From assembly GCF_001625215.2 (NCBI RefSeq), contig NC_030381.2, positions 35,090,689 through 35,154,688 of the forward strand: 64,000 bases of DNA, given 5' to 3'. This document shows positions 1-11,034 of this stretch, piece by piece. This DNA is from Daucus carota subsp. sativus (lineage: Eukaryota > Streptophyta > Magnoliopsida > Apiales > Apiaceae). Made by a program: the position numbers and the translations under genes. The notes under the pieces were generated by a model. The model was not told the DNA's origin. It saw only the letters and a program-made list of their open reading frames with translations, and did no database searches. Within the stretch, counting starts at the first letter, position 1, and each line of letters opens with the position of its first letter.

Positions 1-588
1 CTCTTGTAGTTGATCTCATTGCAAAAATTAGCATAGTTTTGGATGTAATCATTAGAAGAGTTGTGTTCTACAAATTATATTTAAGCAAGACGACTATTAT
101 CTGTCAGCGTAGATACGTAGACACTTCACTAAGCTAATTCCTTTATTTTTTTAATTAAATAGTTATAAGATGATATCTATAGACCTGGCAGACTGCGGCC
201 AATTTTTTCCTCCGCAAGATGGAGGAGATGGAAATTTGAACCGCTAAAAAATCAGAAGGTAATCAAGTTCTGTTAGTGGAAATCGTTAAAAATATGACAA
301 CCGCCCCTCCCCCCAGCCCATCAATCCTGGCTCCATCCTGCAGCATTTAATAATCCTGTACTAATTCATAGCAATCTTTCCTCCCTATAGGAGTCGCGAA
401 AGCACTTTGTATGTCTACTGTTACATCTACTTGGGATTTGGGAAACAGTCCAAGTAGTGATGATCATTTTTTAAAGAAATCCGTAATGATATCTTTTGTT
501 GAATGTGTTCTTTGCGACTATTTTGAATTGCCGTGGTGTGTTTGTTTTTGTAGTCTTCACTTTTGTGCTTTTCAAATAATTGTGACAG
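1..588. other. Left edge, no exon recognised
   Basis: No coding exon can be recognised here. The next exon starts at 589 after a TGTGACAG acceptor and is in the middle of an epimerase-like protein. This stretch is therefore probably an intron of that gene, whose 5' exons lie left of the window. The alternative is that the gene has lost its 5' half. The acceptor-like CTCCCTATAG at about 390 does not open a reading frame that fits the family. Confidence 0.5.
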
Positions 589-1999
589 GACAGTCCAGTA
601 GTGCCAATTGGGAGGAGCCCTAGGACGGATCTCCTTCTAAACACAGAAAAAGTAGTAATAGAGTGTGGTGGAAATGTACTAAGATTGGCGGGACTCTATA
701 TATCCTTCATGCAAATTTAATTACGATATACATAGCATTATTTCAAATAGGTTTTGTGAATGTGTGCTGGACACAACCTTGACTGTCATACAAAGCAGAT
801 AGAGGGGCACATGTCTATTGGTTGAGAAAAGGGACTGTTGAATCTCGGCCTGATCACATCGTCAATCTTATACATTATGAGGTAATTACTGGCTTGCTGG
901 TTTGCACAGCTTTGTATAAAGGCAAGAGGCACAATGGGCAAGACCGATCAGGCCTGTGGTGAGCCGTGTGCCTTGGCAGAGCTAGGCGCATACTGACAGA
1001 AAATTTGAACTTGCTTATATGCAATAATTGAAACGAGAAACCAAAAGTCAAACGTCTCTGACATCCGAAAGGAGAGGTTACTACAGTACCGGAGTACTAA
1101 ATCTAATGAAATTTCAAGATTCTGTTGTAATCGATTAATTATCATTTTTTGGTACGGTAGTTGAAATTCACCAGGACAGGTAATTATATAGACATAGGCT
1201 GCCTTGATGGCTTGAATTTTTAGCGGTTTAAACTTTGGAATTCTTTGTCGTACTGATATCCTAAAAACTTTGTCGTACTGATATCCAAAGAACTTTTTTG
1301 ATCAAATATACATAGCATTTTCAGCAAATTTTCCCACGTTGCTTTATTTGTAAAATTGTAATATGTTCAGGTAAACAGACATTTATATTCTCACATAGCA
1401 ACATTGTATCCTGATTTTTCTTCTGGATTTCTGGCACGCAGGATGCAGCTTCGCTTGCAGTTGCAATTTTGAAGAAAAAGGTTCGTGGTCAGACCTTTTT
1501 GGGTTGTGATAATTACCCATTGTCCAGGTTCTCTTCCTCTCTTGTGTTCTATATATCGTGTATTGTTTTATTGGCTTGCTGTATTGCTTATATATTTGGT
1601 CTTTCATCATTTTGGATTCAAAGTGGTTTTCTTTCTCATTGGTTCACAGGCATGAGGTAATGGACATTGTCGAAAGAAGTGGGAAATTTAGCACAAAATT
1701 TGTAGGATTTACAGGTTAGTTTCAATTGATTACTTGCAGACATTGAAGAATGTGCGTACACAATTAAAAAAGTTGTAATTATCTCCTCATGTGAAAGCTG
1801 CCATTGTTTTTAAATGTACATAATTTCAATTTCATTAGCGACACTCCAAATTCAATCCAAAGTAGTGTTGTAATAATGCTTCTCTGCAGGAACTAATGAT
1901 CCTTTGGGCAAGAAATTAAACAACTCAAAGACTCGCCAGGAAACAGGATGGGAGCCGAAGTACCCAAGCTTTACTCAGTTTTGGGAAATGTCTGAATAA
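589..1999 (+). CDS. NAD(P)-binding epimerase/dehydratase-like protein, 3' exons (partial)
   Basis: Last five visible exons of an extended/atypical SDR (NAD-dependent epimerase-like, Rossmann-fold) gene: 589-699, 792-881, 1442-1527, 1650-1714 and 1890-1999. They encode 153 residues plus stop with phases that fit throughout. The translation reads SPVVPIGRSPRTDLLLN, then VLRLAGLY, KADRGAHVYWLRKG, RPDHIVNLIHYE, DAASLAVAILKKK, FLGCDNYPLSR and NNSKTRQETGWEPKYPSF. This is the C-terminal half of a conserved plant family (from memory, proteins like Arabidopsis At1g19690). The N-terminal GxxGxxG nucleotide-binding part is not in the window. The catalytic substrate is unknown. The stop at 1997-1999 is followed by AT-rich 3' flank. 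The second intron has U12-type AT-AC signals and is listed separately. The family call is fairly sure; the reaction is not. Confidence 0.85.
700..791 (+). other. Putative U12-type AT-AC intron (92 nt)
   Basis: The exon codes ...RLAGLY and ends at 699. The next bases, 700-707, are ATATCCTT, the U12 5' splice-site consensus. Near the 3' end, 777-783 read CCTTGAC, a good U12 branch-point motif, with the likely branch A at 782. The intron ends CATAC at 791, so the 3' dinucleotide is AC, about 9-10 nt after the branch point. Joining 699 to 792 gives GLY-KADRGAHVYWL in frame. There is no usable GT donor before the in-frame TAA at about 720, so an ordinary GT-AG intron does not work here. Confidence 0.82.
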
Positions 2000-2277
2000 T
2001 GCTGCTTCTAGTTTGGACTTTGGACTGATTTTAATGTGTTAAAAAAAGAGATGTACTGGGCAGCAGAAAGATTTACAAGGATATACATTCCTGATGAATT
2101 GTGCAGACTTCCGTCTATTTTTTCTCCACGATTGAGCCTTCCGAAGCATGTACCTGTGGACAATTTTGTTTTTTTGGAGTTGTGTATGCTTAAAGAGTTG
2201 TAGTTTAATTAGTGTAAAATTTTGTTCCAAGTAAGAGAGATTTGTTTTGAAGTTGGCAGGAAAACTAAATCAGTGCT

Positions 2278-2625
2278 TTAGCTGGCTGAACTTTTAGCTA
2301 TAAAGGAGGATTTGAAAACTGCAGGAGGTATGAAGTTATTAAGCTTTGGCATTGATAGAAAGTTTATCAAGGCTGCAGTGACTATGATAATTATCGGTCG
2401 GATATTAAGTCTTTATGTTCTAATCTTAGTAATAGTAATAATTTATCTTTTATTGTTAAAGAGGTAACACGGTGGCAAATATATTAGCTAGATTAGCCCT
2501 GAGATGTAAAAGACTAGTGCTTGGTGTTGGTGGTGTGAGAATTTTCCCTCTTCCATGTTATCAGCTTGCGGAGCTGATACAGTCGAGCATCTGTAATGTC
2601 GGGGTCTTTGAATATTCAACTTCAA
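2278..2625 (+). pseudogene. Decayed RNase H-like (RVT_3) retroelement fragment
   Basis: In frame from about 2285 one reads AELLAIKEDLKTAGGMKLLS, the start of an RNase H-like RVT_3 domain as found at the end of plant LINE-type polyproteins or domesticated relatives. The similarity then jumps frame (NYRSDIKSLCSNLSNSNNL), and again to VANILARLALRC, which is the usual end of the domain. At least two frameshifts separate these blocks and no long ORF exists, so it is a dead remnant. It ends near AATAAAAG at 2622 and lies downstream of the epimerase gene. Confidence 0.55.
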
Positions 2626-3008
2626 TAAAAGAAAAAAAATAAATATGTTATCTGGTAGATTTTAAGCATATATTGCCTGAATATAATGTACAGATTTGTA
2701 AGTAGTAGTATATATATGACGTTAGATGCTAAACAGTCAAAACCATGGATGTTTCATGTGTGGTGAGCAACTGGTGTTGAAGATGTCATAATAAAAATAT
2801 AAATGTCAACTGGAAGGAGATTTGCCTATCAGTTGACTAGAATTCTTCACGCTTGTTGTTGGTTTGTACCTTTTAGTATTTCCTTCTCTTCCTCTTGTTG
2901 TTTTCTAATATGTCAACTCTTCTATATATTGTGTAGACTTCATTCTTTTCAGAGCAAGAGAAACACATTTCATATTGTCAAGTTTCAGAACTCTGGTTGG
3001 CGTCGGAG

Positions 3009-3179
3009 ATGGGAAAATGTTGTTGCTGCGAAGAGGAAGACAAGGGTTGGGGTTGGGGTTTGGATTTGAGCTTGGATCCCAAACAAATGATGGTTATAGT
3101 TGCGGCTGTGATCATCCTTGCTCAATTTTTCATGGCACCACCGAGGAGGCATCCTGTTCTTGTTCGTCGTTACTGGTGA
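3009..3179 (+). CDS. Possible small cysteine-rich membrane peptide (56 aa)
   Basis: The ATG at 3009 opens a 56-residue frame ending in TGA at 3177-3179. It begins MGKCCCCEEEDKGWGWG, then has one hydrophobic segment (about residues 27-42, MVIVAAVIILAQFFMA) and a short basic tail ending RRYW. Gly2 followed by four Cys resembles N-myristoylation and palmitoylation signals; this is inference. The composition (acidic linker, single membrane segment, basic end) is not what random AT-rich sequence gives, and the local GC content is higher than its surroundings. I do not recognise a family. The frame is open upstream of this ATG for a few codons only without another ATG. It could be a real short gene or chance. 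Confidence 0.45.
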   Translation: MGKCCCCEEEDKGWGWGLDLSLDPKQMMVIVAAVIILAQFFMAPPRRHPVLVRRYW

Positions 3180-4433
3180 TTGGTGACTAGTAAACACACA
3201 CACATATCTTGCTACATTTGCTTCTTGTCTTAGATGTTCCTGTATGCCTTTCAAATTCGTATTTAGTTTCCAGAAGATGTATTATGTTTTGGAAAGACTC
3301 GGACAACCTGTATTCTTTCGAGTTCAAGTGATATTAAGAATGGAGAATTGATCACGGTTGGATAGCCTAGCCTAGGTGATGGGTTTATTTTCTCTAGAAC
3401 AGATACTCATTTGTAAGGCATGTAAGCCTAAATTGTAAAAACAAATTTAAAAAAATGGGGAATTGGTGTAATGTGCCATTCTTGATTTCACTTCGTCTTG
3501 TTAAACATACTTTGCTAATTTAAAGCACCGCCGAAGGTCTAATTTGCAAATCACAGTTTCTTACTACAATTGAACTTAAAGGTTAAATGCCAAACAGCTG
3601 CATGCAAAATTGCTGCACAATCTTCTTCGTATGGTTTTGTAGTACTTAAAACTCAGTTCTGTTAGTCATGCATCAAGGAATCTAATGCGTCCAAAGCTAA
3701 TCTCGTCTCCGCTTGAGATAGATATATAATGTGTCCGGGGCTAATGTGGTCTCTACACAAGGACCTGCTACTCTAGATAGGAATTCAACGTGTTCCCCCA
3801 CCGGAGAAGTCATATTTGGAAGAGTACATTTTTGGGATCTATGCGCCCTTTGTCTGAACCTCCAGGCAGTTCAAATGGGTTAGCACCTCTAAAGCTCGAA
3901 AGGGGATGGACAATTTCACGCGAGTTCCATACATAAGAATTATCTGGGTGCCGGAGCTAATTCTGTGTTGAGATAGACCTGATAACACCCAACGGAGGCA
4001 GAGCTTGGACATAGTTATGTAACTCTTATACTGGGAAGAACTAATAAGTAAACTCATGTTCCTTAGCAAGTCACAGGCTCACTGATGTGCATGCCAAAGT
4101 AACAAGTTTGATATAATATTATTCATTGGAATCAATCCAAATATAAACTACAAGTTCAAGCATGAGTAGTGAAACTTTACATATTGTACAGACTGTAACT
4201 CTGTACAGAACATCTGACCTACAGCCTACAGGGGAACACATATCTACAACAGGATTACATATACCAATTTATTGTAGGTTGATACAGATATGTGAGGCCA
4301 TCTCCTGTCACCCTGCCGATGTCCATCTTTTTCTTTCTATACATTGTTCATTCCAGATCATGGCACATTTTTATTTACAAACTCGAAGATTATATACTCA
4401 CTATGCATATATAAGATCATAGAGAAAGCTATA
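3180..4433. other. Spacer
   Basis: No supported gene. The region carries short ORFs without recognisable protein features and the probable 3' untranslated region of the F-box gene that ends at 4434 on the minus strand. Confidence 0.5.
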
Positions 4434-6421
4434 CTAGTGACATGTATTTAGGTTTTGGCGTGTCCAGTGAGCAATTGAGGGTTTAGCAACAGAAATACGA
4501 ACACGCAACACCTCATAAATGGCACCTCGGTAGAGCACTGCAAGAACTTCTTCTTCTTTGGCTCTAGCAAGGTCTCCCAGAGAGACTTCCCGAGAATGGG
4601 ACTCATCGCGCATGCGGAAGCCATAAAACCACCGACCTAAAGTCCACCACTGGACACACACTTTCCGCTCCAAAATCTTGCAGCTCTCCAGTGCTTCCAG
4701 TATATGCTCCGGCTGATAGAAACCATGCATTAGCCAACTTAATTATCACAGAGTAACGTGTCTATTAGTTCAAACTGTTCAAGTTTACATGATGAACTAC
4801 GTAGCCAGAATTTGAAGGCCACACCATTGGACCTTTAGACATTTAGGAAATGTTTTCAAGTACTCTTAAGAGTGACCACATAATTTTTTCTAGAAATTGC
4901 TAAGGTACCAAAATGGATATCAAATAGGCTCCAAACTCCCTCAGCAGCATTTTTTTTTTTTTTGCTGCAACACTAATAAGCATAAAGGCCAGAGAATTTA
5001 GCAGACCGGTATGGTTAAATTACACATCTTACGAATACATCAAGTCATTGACAAAAGGTTCCAATTTATTCGAGCACAAATCTGCCACAAAGAAACATCT
5101 TTGAAACAATTAAGTTCTGTTGCAATGATATAAAATTGTGCGTTGTGCCAAACCCTTGGAAAGAGGAAATTGCAAATAATATCAACCCAAGCAGAGCTTT
5201 TGATCAGGAATATAACTGTATAAGGATCTTTTAGCCGCATAACAATGTATGACACTCCTGTGCTATATCGTGTAAAACGGTGCTATCCAGTTTCAAGTCC
5301 TTTTATTTTTGTGTCACAGTCATCATATCCCAACAAGGTAACAGCATAATTTTATTCAGCAAAAAGTTTTCTTGGAGTACATATAGGATATTAAAAGTTG
5401 TTGTATTGCCTACTACATTCTTATAAGATATTAGTAACATATATAGGACTGAAGTAATTACCGGAAGCCTGAGCCAGCTAATGCAATAATGCAGGCCAAC
5501 CAAGTTGAGCAACACATTACTCTCTGCTTTAAGAAAGAACATTTGGACATCTTTAAATCCAAACTGCATAGTGTAAAGATCCTTTATTGCCTTTAGATAT
5601 TGACCCACTTCAATTGATTCAGAGTTCAGACATTTTTCAAGAAATTCGACTACCGTGGCTGCTTTACCAGCCATTTCATTGTGCTTGCCGATGTACAAAC
5701 CTCTCCATCCCTACATTATAAACATAACAAAAGATGTAAAATCTTAGCCAATATAAAAATCAACTTCAAAAATTTTATATCCAATATGTTGGTTCCTGCT
5801 AGCATCAGTCATCATACCAATTGCAGAACGTAACACCGATTTCACTATAAGATATTAAAAAGAAAATTTACCAGAATTTGTTATGCAGAAGTTATTAACA
5901 ATTAATTATACTCGAGGAGAGTGTATTTAAGAATTTTAGGAAGTCCTTGTCCTAACAGGTTTCAGGAAAACCGGTAACTCGAATCATTTTAGGAATTCAA
6001 TTGAATACTTCTACTCAAGTAAAAAACAAAACTTTAACAATCACAGACATAAAGTAACAACCTGAGAGCTGCTTTCAGATTGACTTAGCTGATGGGCATG
6101 ATCAAAATCAAGAACAGAAGATTCTTGATTATTATCCAAGATCAACTGTGGCCATCTATCTTTATACAAAGAAGACCAAACACAATCCAACCCACAAAGC
6201 TCCTGCCAAAATCTTGAGCAGCTACCAAGTGAACAAACATCCCATACCTTCAATTCACATCACATACCAAATCCAAAACACAGCAGTATTATAAAAAAAA
6301 AATCCAAAAATCCAAAAAAAAAAAATTTCAAGCAAAGACAAATAAGTACCTGTAAAGAAGAAACCAATTTGAGGGCAATATCATCTGGAATTGAACTATC
6401 CATGTACTTGGAATCATTCAT
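4434..6421 (-). CDS. F-box protein (261 aa, four exons)
   Basis: Exons on the minus strand: 6350-6421, 6062-6247, 5462-5710 and 4434-4712, all with GT-AG borders and phase 0 junctions, giving 261 residues. The N-terminus contains an F-box: SIPDDIALKLVSSLQ, VWDVCSLGSCSRFWQELCGL, then VWSSLYKDRWPQL (about residues 10-55). F-box proteins bind SKP1 and select targets for SCF ubiquitin ligases. The rest (GWRGLYIGKHNEMAGKAATV, VLLNLVGLHYCISWL, VCVQWWTLGRWFYGFRMRDE) matches a conserved plant F-box family without Kelch, LRR or WD repeats (from memory related to SKIP24-like proteins; I do not assign a symbol). The start ATG at 6421 gives MNDSKYMDSS; an upstream in-frame ATG exists at 6454 but adds a poorly conserved leader. 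The target is unknown. Confidence 0.85.
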
Positions 6422-6720
6422 GTTTCTCAATACTAAAAAACTTTTTAGAATCAAGATATTTTAAGTGCAAAAAGTTAAGGAAAATTTGTGATGTTTATGT
6501 TATATGCGTGTTCTAGAAGAACTGGAAAAAGTGAAGGAAAATTTGTGTGTATATGTTGTATACATGTATCTTATGTGGTGATTGATGGTGTCAGCTAAAT
6601 TGCACTGTACATATTGATGTATAAAGATTACGTGAGAGGGGACACAGGAGCTTAAAGTCAGAGTGCTGAATGATCTTTACTTTAGAAAGAGCTTATCTGG
6701 TATGCTAAAACTATCTTGTA

Positions 6721-8297
6721 CTCCCTCTCTCCCTCTCATTTCTTTACCGTTACTGTTTTGGGATGTCCCTCTCATTTCTTTACGTTATTATAAATAATAA
6801 GTTTTTCGCATCATTACACCCATTATCTTCTCCTACGATCTTATATTTAACAATAAAAACTACTATTACACCCACTACTTTCCTCCACTATCTCAAATCT
6901 AGAGGGTAATTGCATATCGCACCCCCTAAGTATCGTTCAAAAACGATACAGTACTTATACTTTAAGAAACTCAACTCGCACCCCTTATCTTTACTTTTCA
7001 AAACCGAGATGCACCCCCTGCCGTTAACTTCCGTTAACTCAGTGCACTCCGTTAAGTCACTATATATATAATTGCAATTCGGACCCCCTAACTTACATTC
7101 AAAAACGATATTGTACCCGTACTTTTGGAAACCCAAATCGCACCACCTATCTTTACATTTCAAGAACGATACACACCCCCTCCGTTGAATTCCGTTACCT
7201 TCCGTTAAAATACTCCTCTGTCTCAATTTACATGTCCCTTTTGCTTTTTGAGAAGTCAGATTGGCTAATTTTTGACCAACTATTTGAAAATATGTATTTA
7301 TTAAAATAGACTAGATTTAATTTTTGATGATATTTTTTTAAATTTTTTTTGATCAATTTTTCCCAACAAAATAATCAAAATTTATATATTCTAATCAATA
7401 GATAAATTTATGTATTATTTTTAATAAATATCACATAATATTTACTTTTTATATTTAAAATAGTGTATATTTTAAGTACCTAATACATATGTCACTAAAA
7501 ATTTAAAATCATTCAATATGTAAAATCATTTTGACTTGGGCATAACTTATTTAAACAAAAATTTAAAAAAAAATATCATCAAAAAGTAAATCTAGTCTAT
7601 TTGTTTTCGCAAATAATAGAGGGTCCGAATTTTGCAAATAATAGAGGTAACTGCAATTCGGACCCCCTATTATTTATCTCTATTAAAATAGGCTAGATTT
7701 ACTTTTTGATGATATTTTTTTTAAACAAAATTTAGTATATTTTAATATGTAACTTTCTATTTCCTAAAATAATAAATAAATATTTTTTTAATAGTTGGTC
7801 AAAAATTAGCCAATCTCAAAAAGCAAAAGGGACATGTAAATTGAGACGGAGGAGTATTTTAACGGAAGGTAACGGAATTCAACGGAGGGGGTGTGTATCG
7901 TTCTTGAAATGTAAAGATAGGTGGTGCGATTTGGGTTTCCAAAAGTACGGGTACAATATCGTTTTTGAATGTAAGTTAGGGGGTCCGAATTGCAATTATA
8001 TATATAGTGACTTAACGGAGTGCACTGAGTTAACGGAAGTTAACGGCAGGGGGTGCATCTCGGTTTTGAAAAGTAAAGATAAGGGGTGCGAGTTGAGTTT
8101 CTTAAAGTATAGATACTCTATCGTTTTTGAACGATACTTAAGGGGTGCGATATGCAATTACCTCCACAAATCTATTATTAAATATTGATAGGTCTCACCA
8201 CTTTACCCACTATTCATCTAACTTTACTCATTTTTCATACATTGTCTTAATCTCCGTGTCCCCCTCCAATGTAAACAATTGAGGGGGACGGAGGGAG
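6721..8297. mobile_element. Stowaway-like MITE enlarged by a nested foldback
   Basis: Ends are CTCCCTCTCTCCCTCTCATT on the left and the inverted AATTGAGGGGGACGGAGGGAG on the right, flanked by TA at 6719-6720 and 8298-8299, the target duplication of Tc1/mariner-derived Stowaway elements. Inner flanks on both sides keep typical MITE text (CATTACACCCAT / CCACTTTACCCACT). The 1577-bp size is far above the usual few hundred bases because another element sits inside it. Confidence 0.7.
6902..8166. mobile_element. 1.27-kb foldback element inside the Stowaway MITE
   Basis: A long inverted repeat. The left arm, about 6902-7285, starts GAGGGTAATTGCATATCGC and the right arm, about 7795-8166, ends GCGATATGCAATTACCTCC. 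The arms are near-identical over about 370 bp and are themselves made of repeated blocks (GGGTGCGA... GGGGGTCCGAATTGC). The sequence CAAATCTA occurs at both edges (6894-6901 and 8167-8174), a probable 8-bp target duplication. The centre (7286-7795) holds further inverted and direct copies of TTTTTGATGATATTTTT. Open frames of 112 and 115 codons in the two arms are copies of each other and have no known domain. They are by-products of the repeat. Confidence 0.75.
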
Positions 8298-8860
8298 TAT
8301 ATAATTCTATTATATATTGAAATATTATTTACTTTAATATATTAATACAAAAGATTTTGTAATACAAATTAGCCGTTACAGTATACTTAGTATAGATGAG
8401 GGGCAAACAAAAAAGATATCTTAACCTGGATTCCTTTAAGTTGATCCACTCCAAATAGTCGTTTTATGAGGTTAGTTAAGCCTCAGTTAAGTAAAGATAA
8501 CATTGATTAACACAGTGCAGTTGTGATGAACTGATGGTGAGTCATTTGAAGAAGTTAAGAGCTTGATAGTCGCTTTATAACGAGAAAATGCTAACTAATT
8601 TAAAAAAATAATTTGTTCAACCCATAACAATATACGAGACTCCTGTAAATTATTTAACTTAAAAAGTCATAAATAAAAAATAAGATTATAAAAATAACAC
8701 AACATATTAATATTTCATTCTAAAACTCTAATTTTCTCTGGCCTCTCTCTTATCGTAGCCGTATGGGGCTTCCATCACCTTTTACCAGTGAAAAGTCCCG
8801 AATCACTTAATTTGCTTTGTTTTTCATCTTAGTTTTTGAATAATACATCTTCTCGGGAAA

Positions 8861-9077
8861 CTTGGATCTAAACCCATCGGAAATTTCGCTGTATCTCTTT
8901 CAAGCGGGTGAGTTTCAGTCCGATTTCTCTTGTTTTTGTGGTTCTGCTTCGGATCTATTGACGGAAGAATTCTTAGATCTAAAACCATTGGAGATTTTGT
9001 TGTCTTTTTTCTCTGTCTCAAGCGGGTGGACTTTCAGTCCGATTTCTCTTGTTTCTGTGGTTCTGCTTCAGATCTAA
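8861..9077. repeat. Imperfect tandem duplication (~110 bp unit)
   Basis: Two adjacent copies share GGATCTAAACCCAT/AGATCTAAAACCAT, TCAAGCGGGTG, TTTCAGTCCGATTTCTCTTG and TGTGGTTCTGCTTC. The sequence before and after is GC-richer than the spacer and contains acceptor-like pyrimidine tracts. It could be the 5' leader of a lost or distant gene, but no coding exon follows. Confidence 0.55.
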
Positions 9078-9079
9078 GG

Positions 9080-11034
9080 TTGTTTTCTCTCCCTAGCTTC
9101 TTAATTGTAAGTGGGGTCTTGATTTGCTGATGAAAGTTTGTATGGAATCGCCGTTTTGGTCGAACGATAGCTCTGTCAGGGTATTATGAAGAGGGTATGT
9201 ACTAATAATTCAACAAAGATGCATGAAGCGGGTTCTTGTATTTGTATATACATTTTCTTTAAAATATCATTTAATTGTCTCTTTATGAGAACATGCGATT
9301 GCGATTTACTGTTCGTTGGACTCAATCATTGGTGTAGATGTCGTACGGCTTTTTATTATTAGATTAACACCTTTGTTTCAAAAAAAATAAAAAATTGTAA
9401 GTGATAAGTGAACTTAACTTATAAATTACAGAAAAAGCTTGGATAATTTCATTTATAAGTCAATTGTATGTTTGATAAATATAAAATATTAAGTTATAAG
9501 AAACTTTATTAGTAAATAAAATTTACTACACATTAAAATTCAAAACTTCATAATAAAATATAAATACTAAAAAAAGCCAAAAAGCTTTCTAGCTCCAAAA
9601 GTCCAAAGGAAGTCCTTCTGCTTCTTTTGCCAAACAGCCATGAAGAAGCAGAAGCAAAGTTGATTAAATCATATTAGCTGTTTGATTATATTTTTTCTTA
9701 CAAATTTGGTTTTTATATTACATATTGTTGTATAAATAATAAATATTTTTATTAAATATCTATAAATATTTTTATAATATTAAGAATGTGTTTTTTGATT
9801 AATTTTAAATCATATTTTTTATATTTATATATCTCGTTTGTAAAGAAAAATATATTATTTATCTTGTATAGACTTCATATTTGTTTTGAAATAGATTACG
9901 TTAGAGTTAAAAAAAAATTACATGATTCGTGTTTATACATGAGTAAAATATTTTTAGTTAAGAGGAGTTATGATAATTTGTGTTTGCTTTCAAGTAGAAT
10001 ACATTGTAACTAAGAAAGAATAATTTTTGTATAATTATGTATCTTTATTTAAGAAAATAGAGAAACGGGTATTTTAGGATTGATCAAAAATATGTGACCT
10101 ATCCAAGTTTTAGACCGAACCAAATTTTAGTATTACAAATTATACTCATGTTGGCTTGTTATAATATATAAAGTATAAAATAGTTTCTAACAAATTAACA
10201 TATTGAATATAGTGACAGTTCCAATCCTTATATTCAATGACAATAAGTCAGGAACGCCTAAATGCTGTTTAAAAAAGAGCTAGAACTATAATTTTTCACA
10301 TACTTAAAGAGAATCTCTTTGATGTTATTCATCTCCATCTATCTTTAGATTCATTTAATTTTATCAAATTAAATTGATCTTCTCAACTTTATCTATTTTC
10401 AGATCTGTTAAATTTATACTGATCGGAATTATAGATTTATTTAAATAATTTAATATTTTCAAAAATATATTTGAAAAATACTAAGATCTTGTGATATTCA
10501 TTAAGATTAAAAAAAATTAATTAAAATGATATATTCTATCAAAATTTTAAATCGCTCTTAAAAATTAGGGACCATTCAATCAAATAATATATAAAATATT
10601 TTAAAATCTATGGATACTCGGATACTATTATTTTTTGGGCTTTTTTCATAAATACCCTAGCCTAAAAGAAATTTTGACAAAAAATTTCATTTTTTTAAAT
10701 AAATTAGAAAAATATTATCTTTCAAAAAAAATTGCAAAAATCCGGAGGTTGCATTTGCAACCATATCTGCAACGGCTAGCAACTACATATGCAACTACCA
10801 ATGCAATTTTGAAAAAAATCTGTTGAAAATTACATTTATTTTCATAATTAGTTGCAAGTGGTTGCAAAGCCCCTCCTACGGGGTCGATACTAATTACCAT
10901 GAATGTATTAGTATTAATTACTATTATGGATAAAAACATGATAAGCGTCCCAATACCAAACATTTTGTTCTCACAATATTTTTCAAGATACACGATTGAT
11001 TAAGCTTATCAATACGAGAAATCCTATGCATTTA
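9080..11034. other. AT-rich spacer
   Basis: No gene recognised. A GCAAC-rich patch at 10745-10870 (TTGCAACCATATCTGCAAC and similar) resembles text at about 47500-47600, suggesting a dispersed repeat. Short ORFs here are compositionally AT-driven. Confidence 0.4.

Noticed and set aside
411-623. 70-codon ORF at the left edge
   Set aside because: Overlaps the epimerase acceptor and exon in a different frame; no similarity to the family.
3839-4069. 76-codon minus-strand ORF between the small peptide gene and the F-box gene
   Set aside because: No recognisable motif, no clear promoter context; could not be supported as a gene.
6888-7226. 112-codon ORF on the minus strand and its mirror twin at 7841-8188 (+)
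   Set aside because: Both are translations of the two arms of one inverted repeat, have no known domain and arise from the foldback structure.
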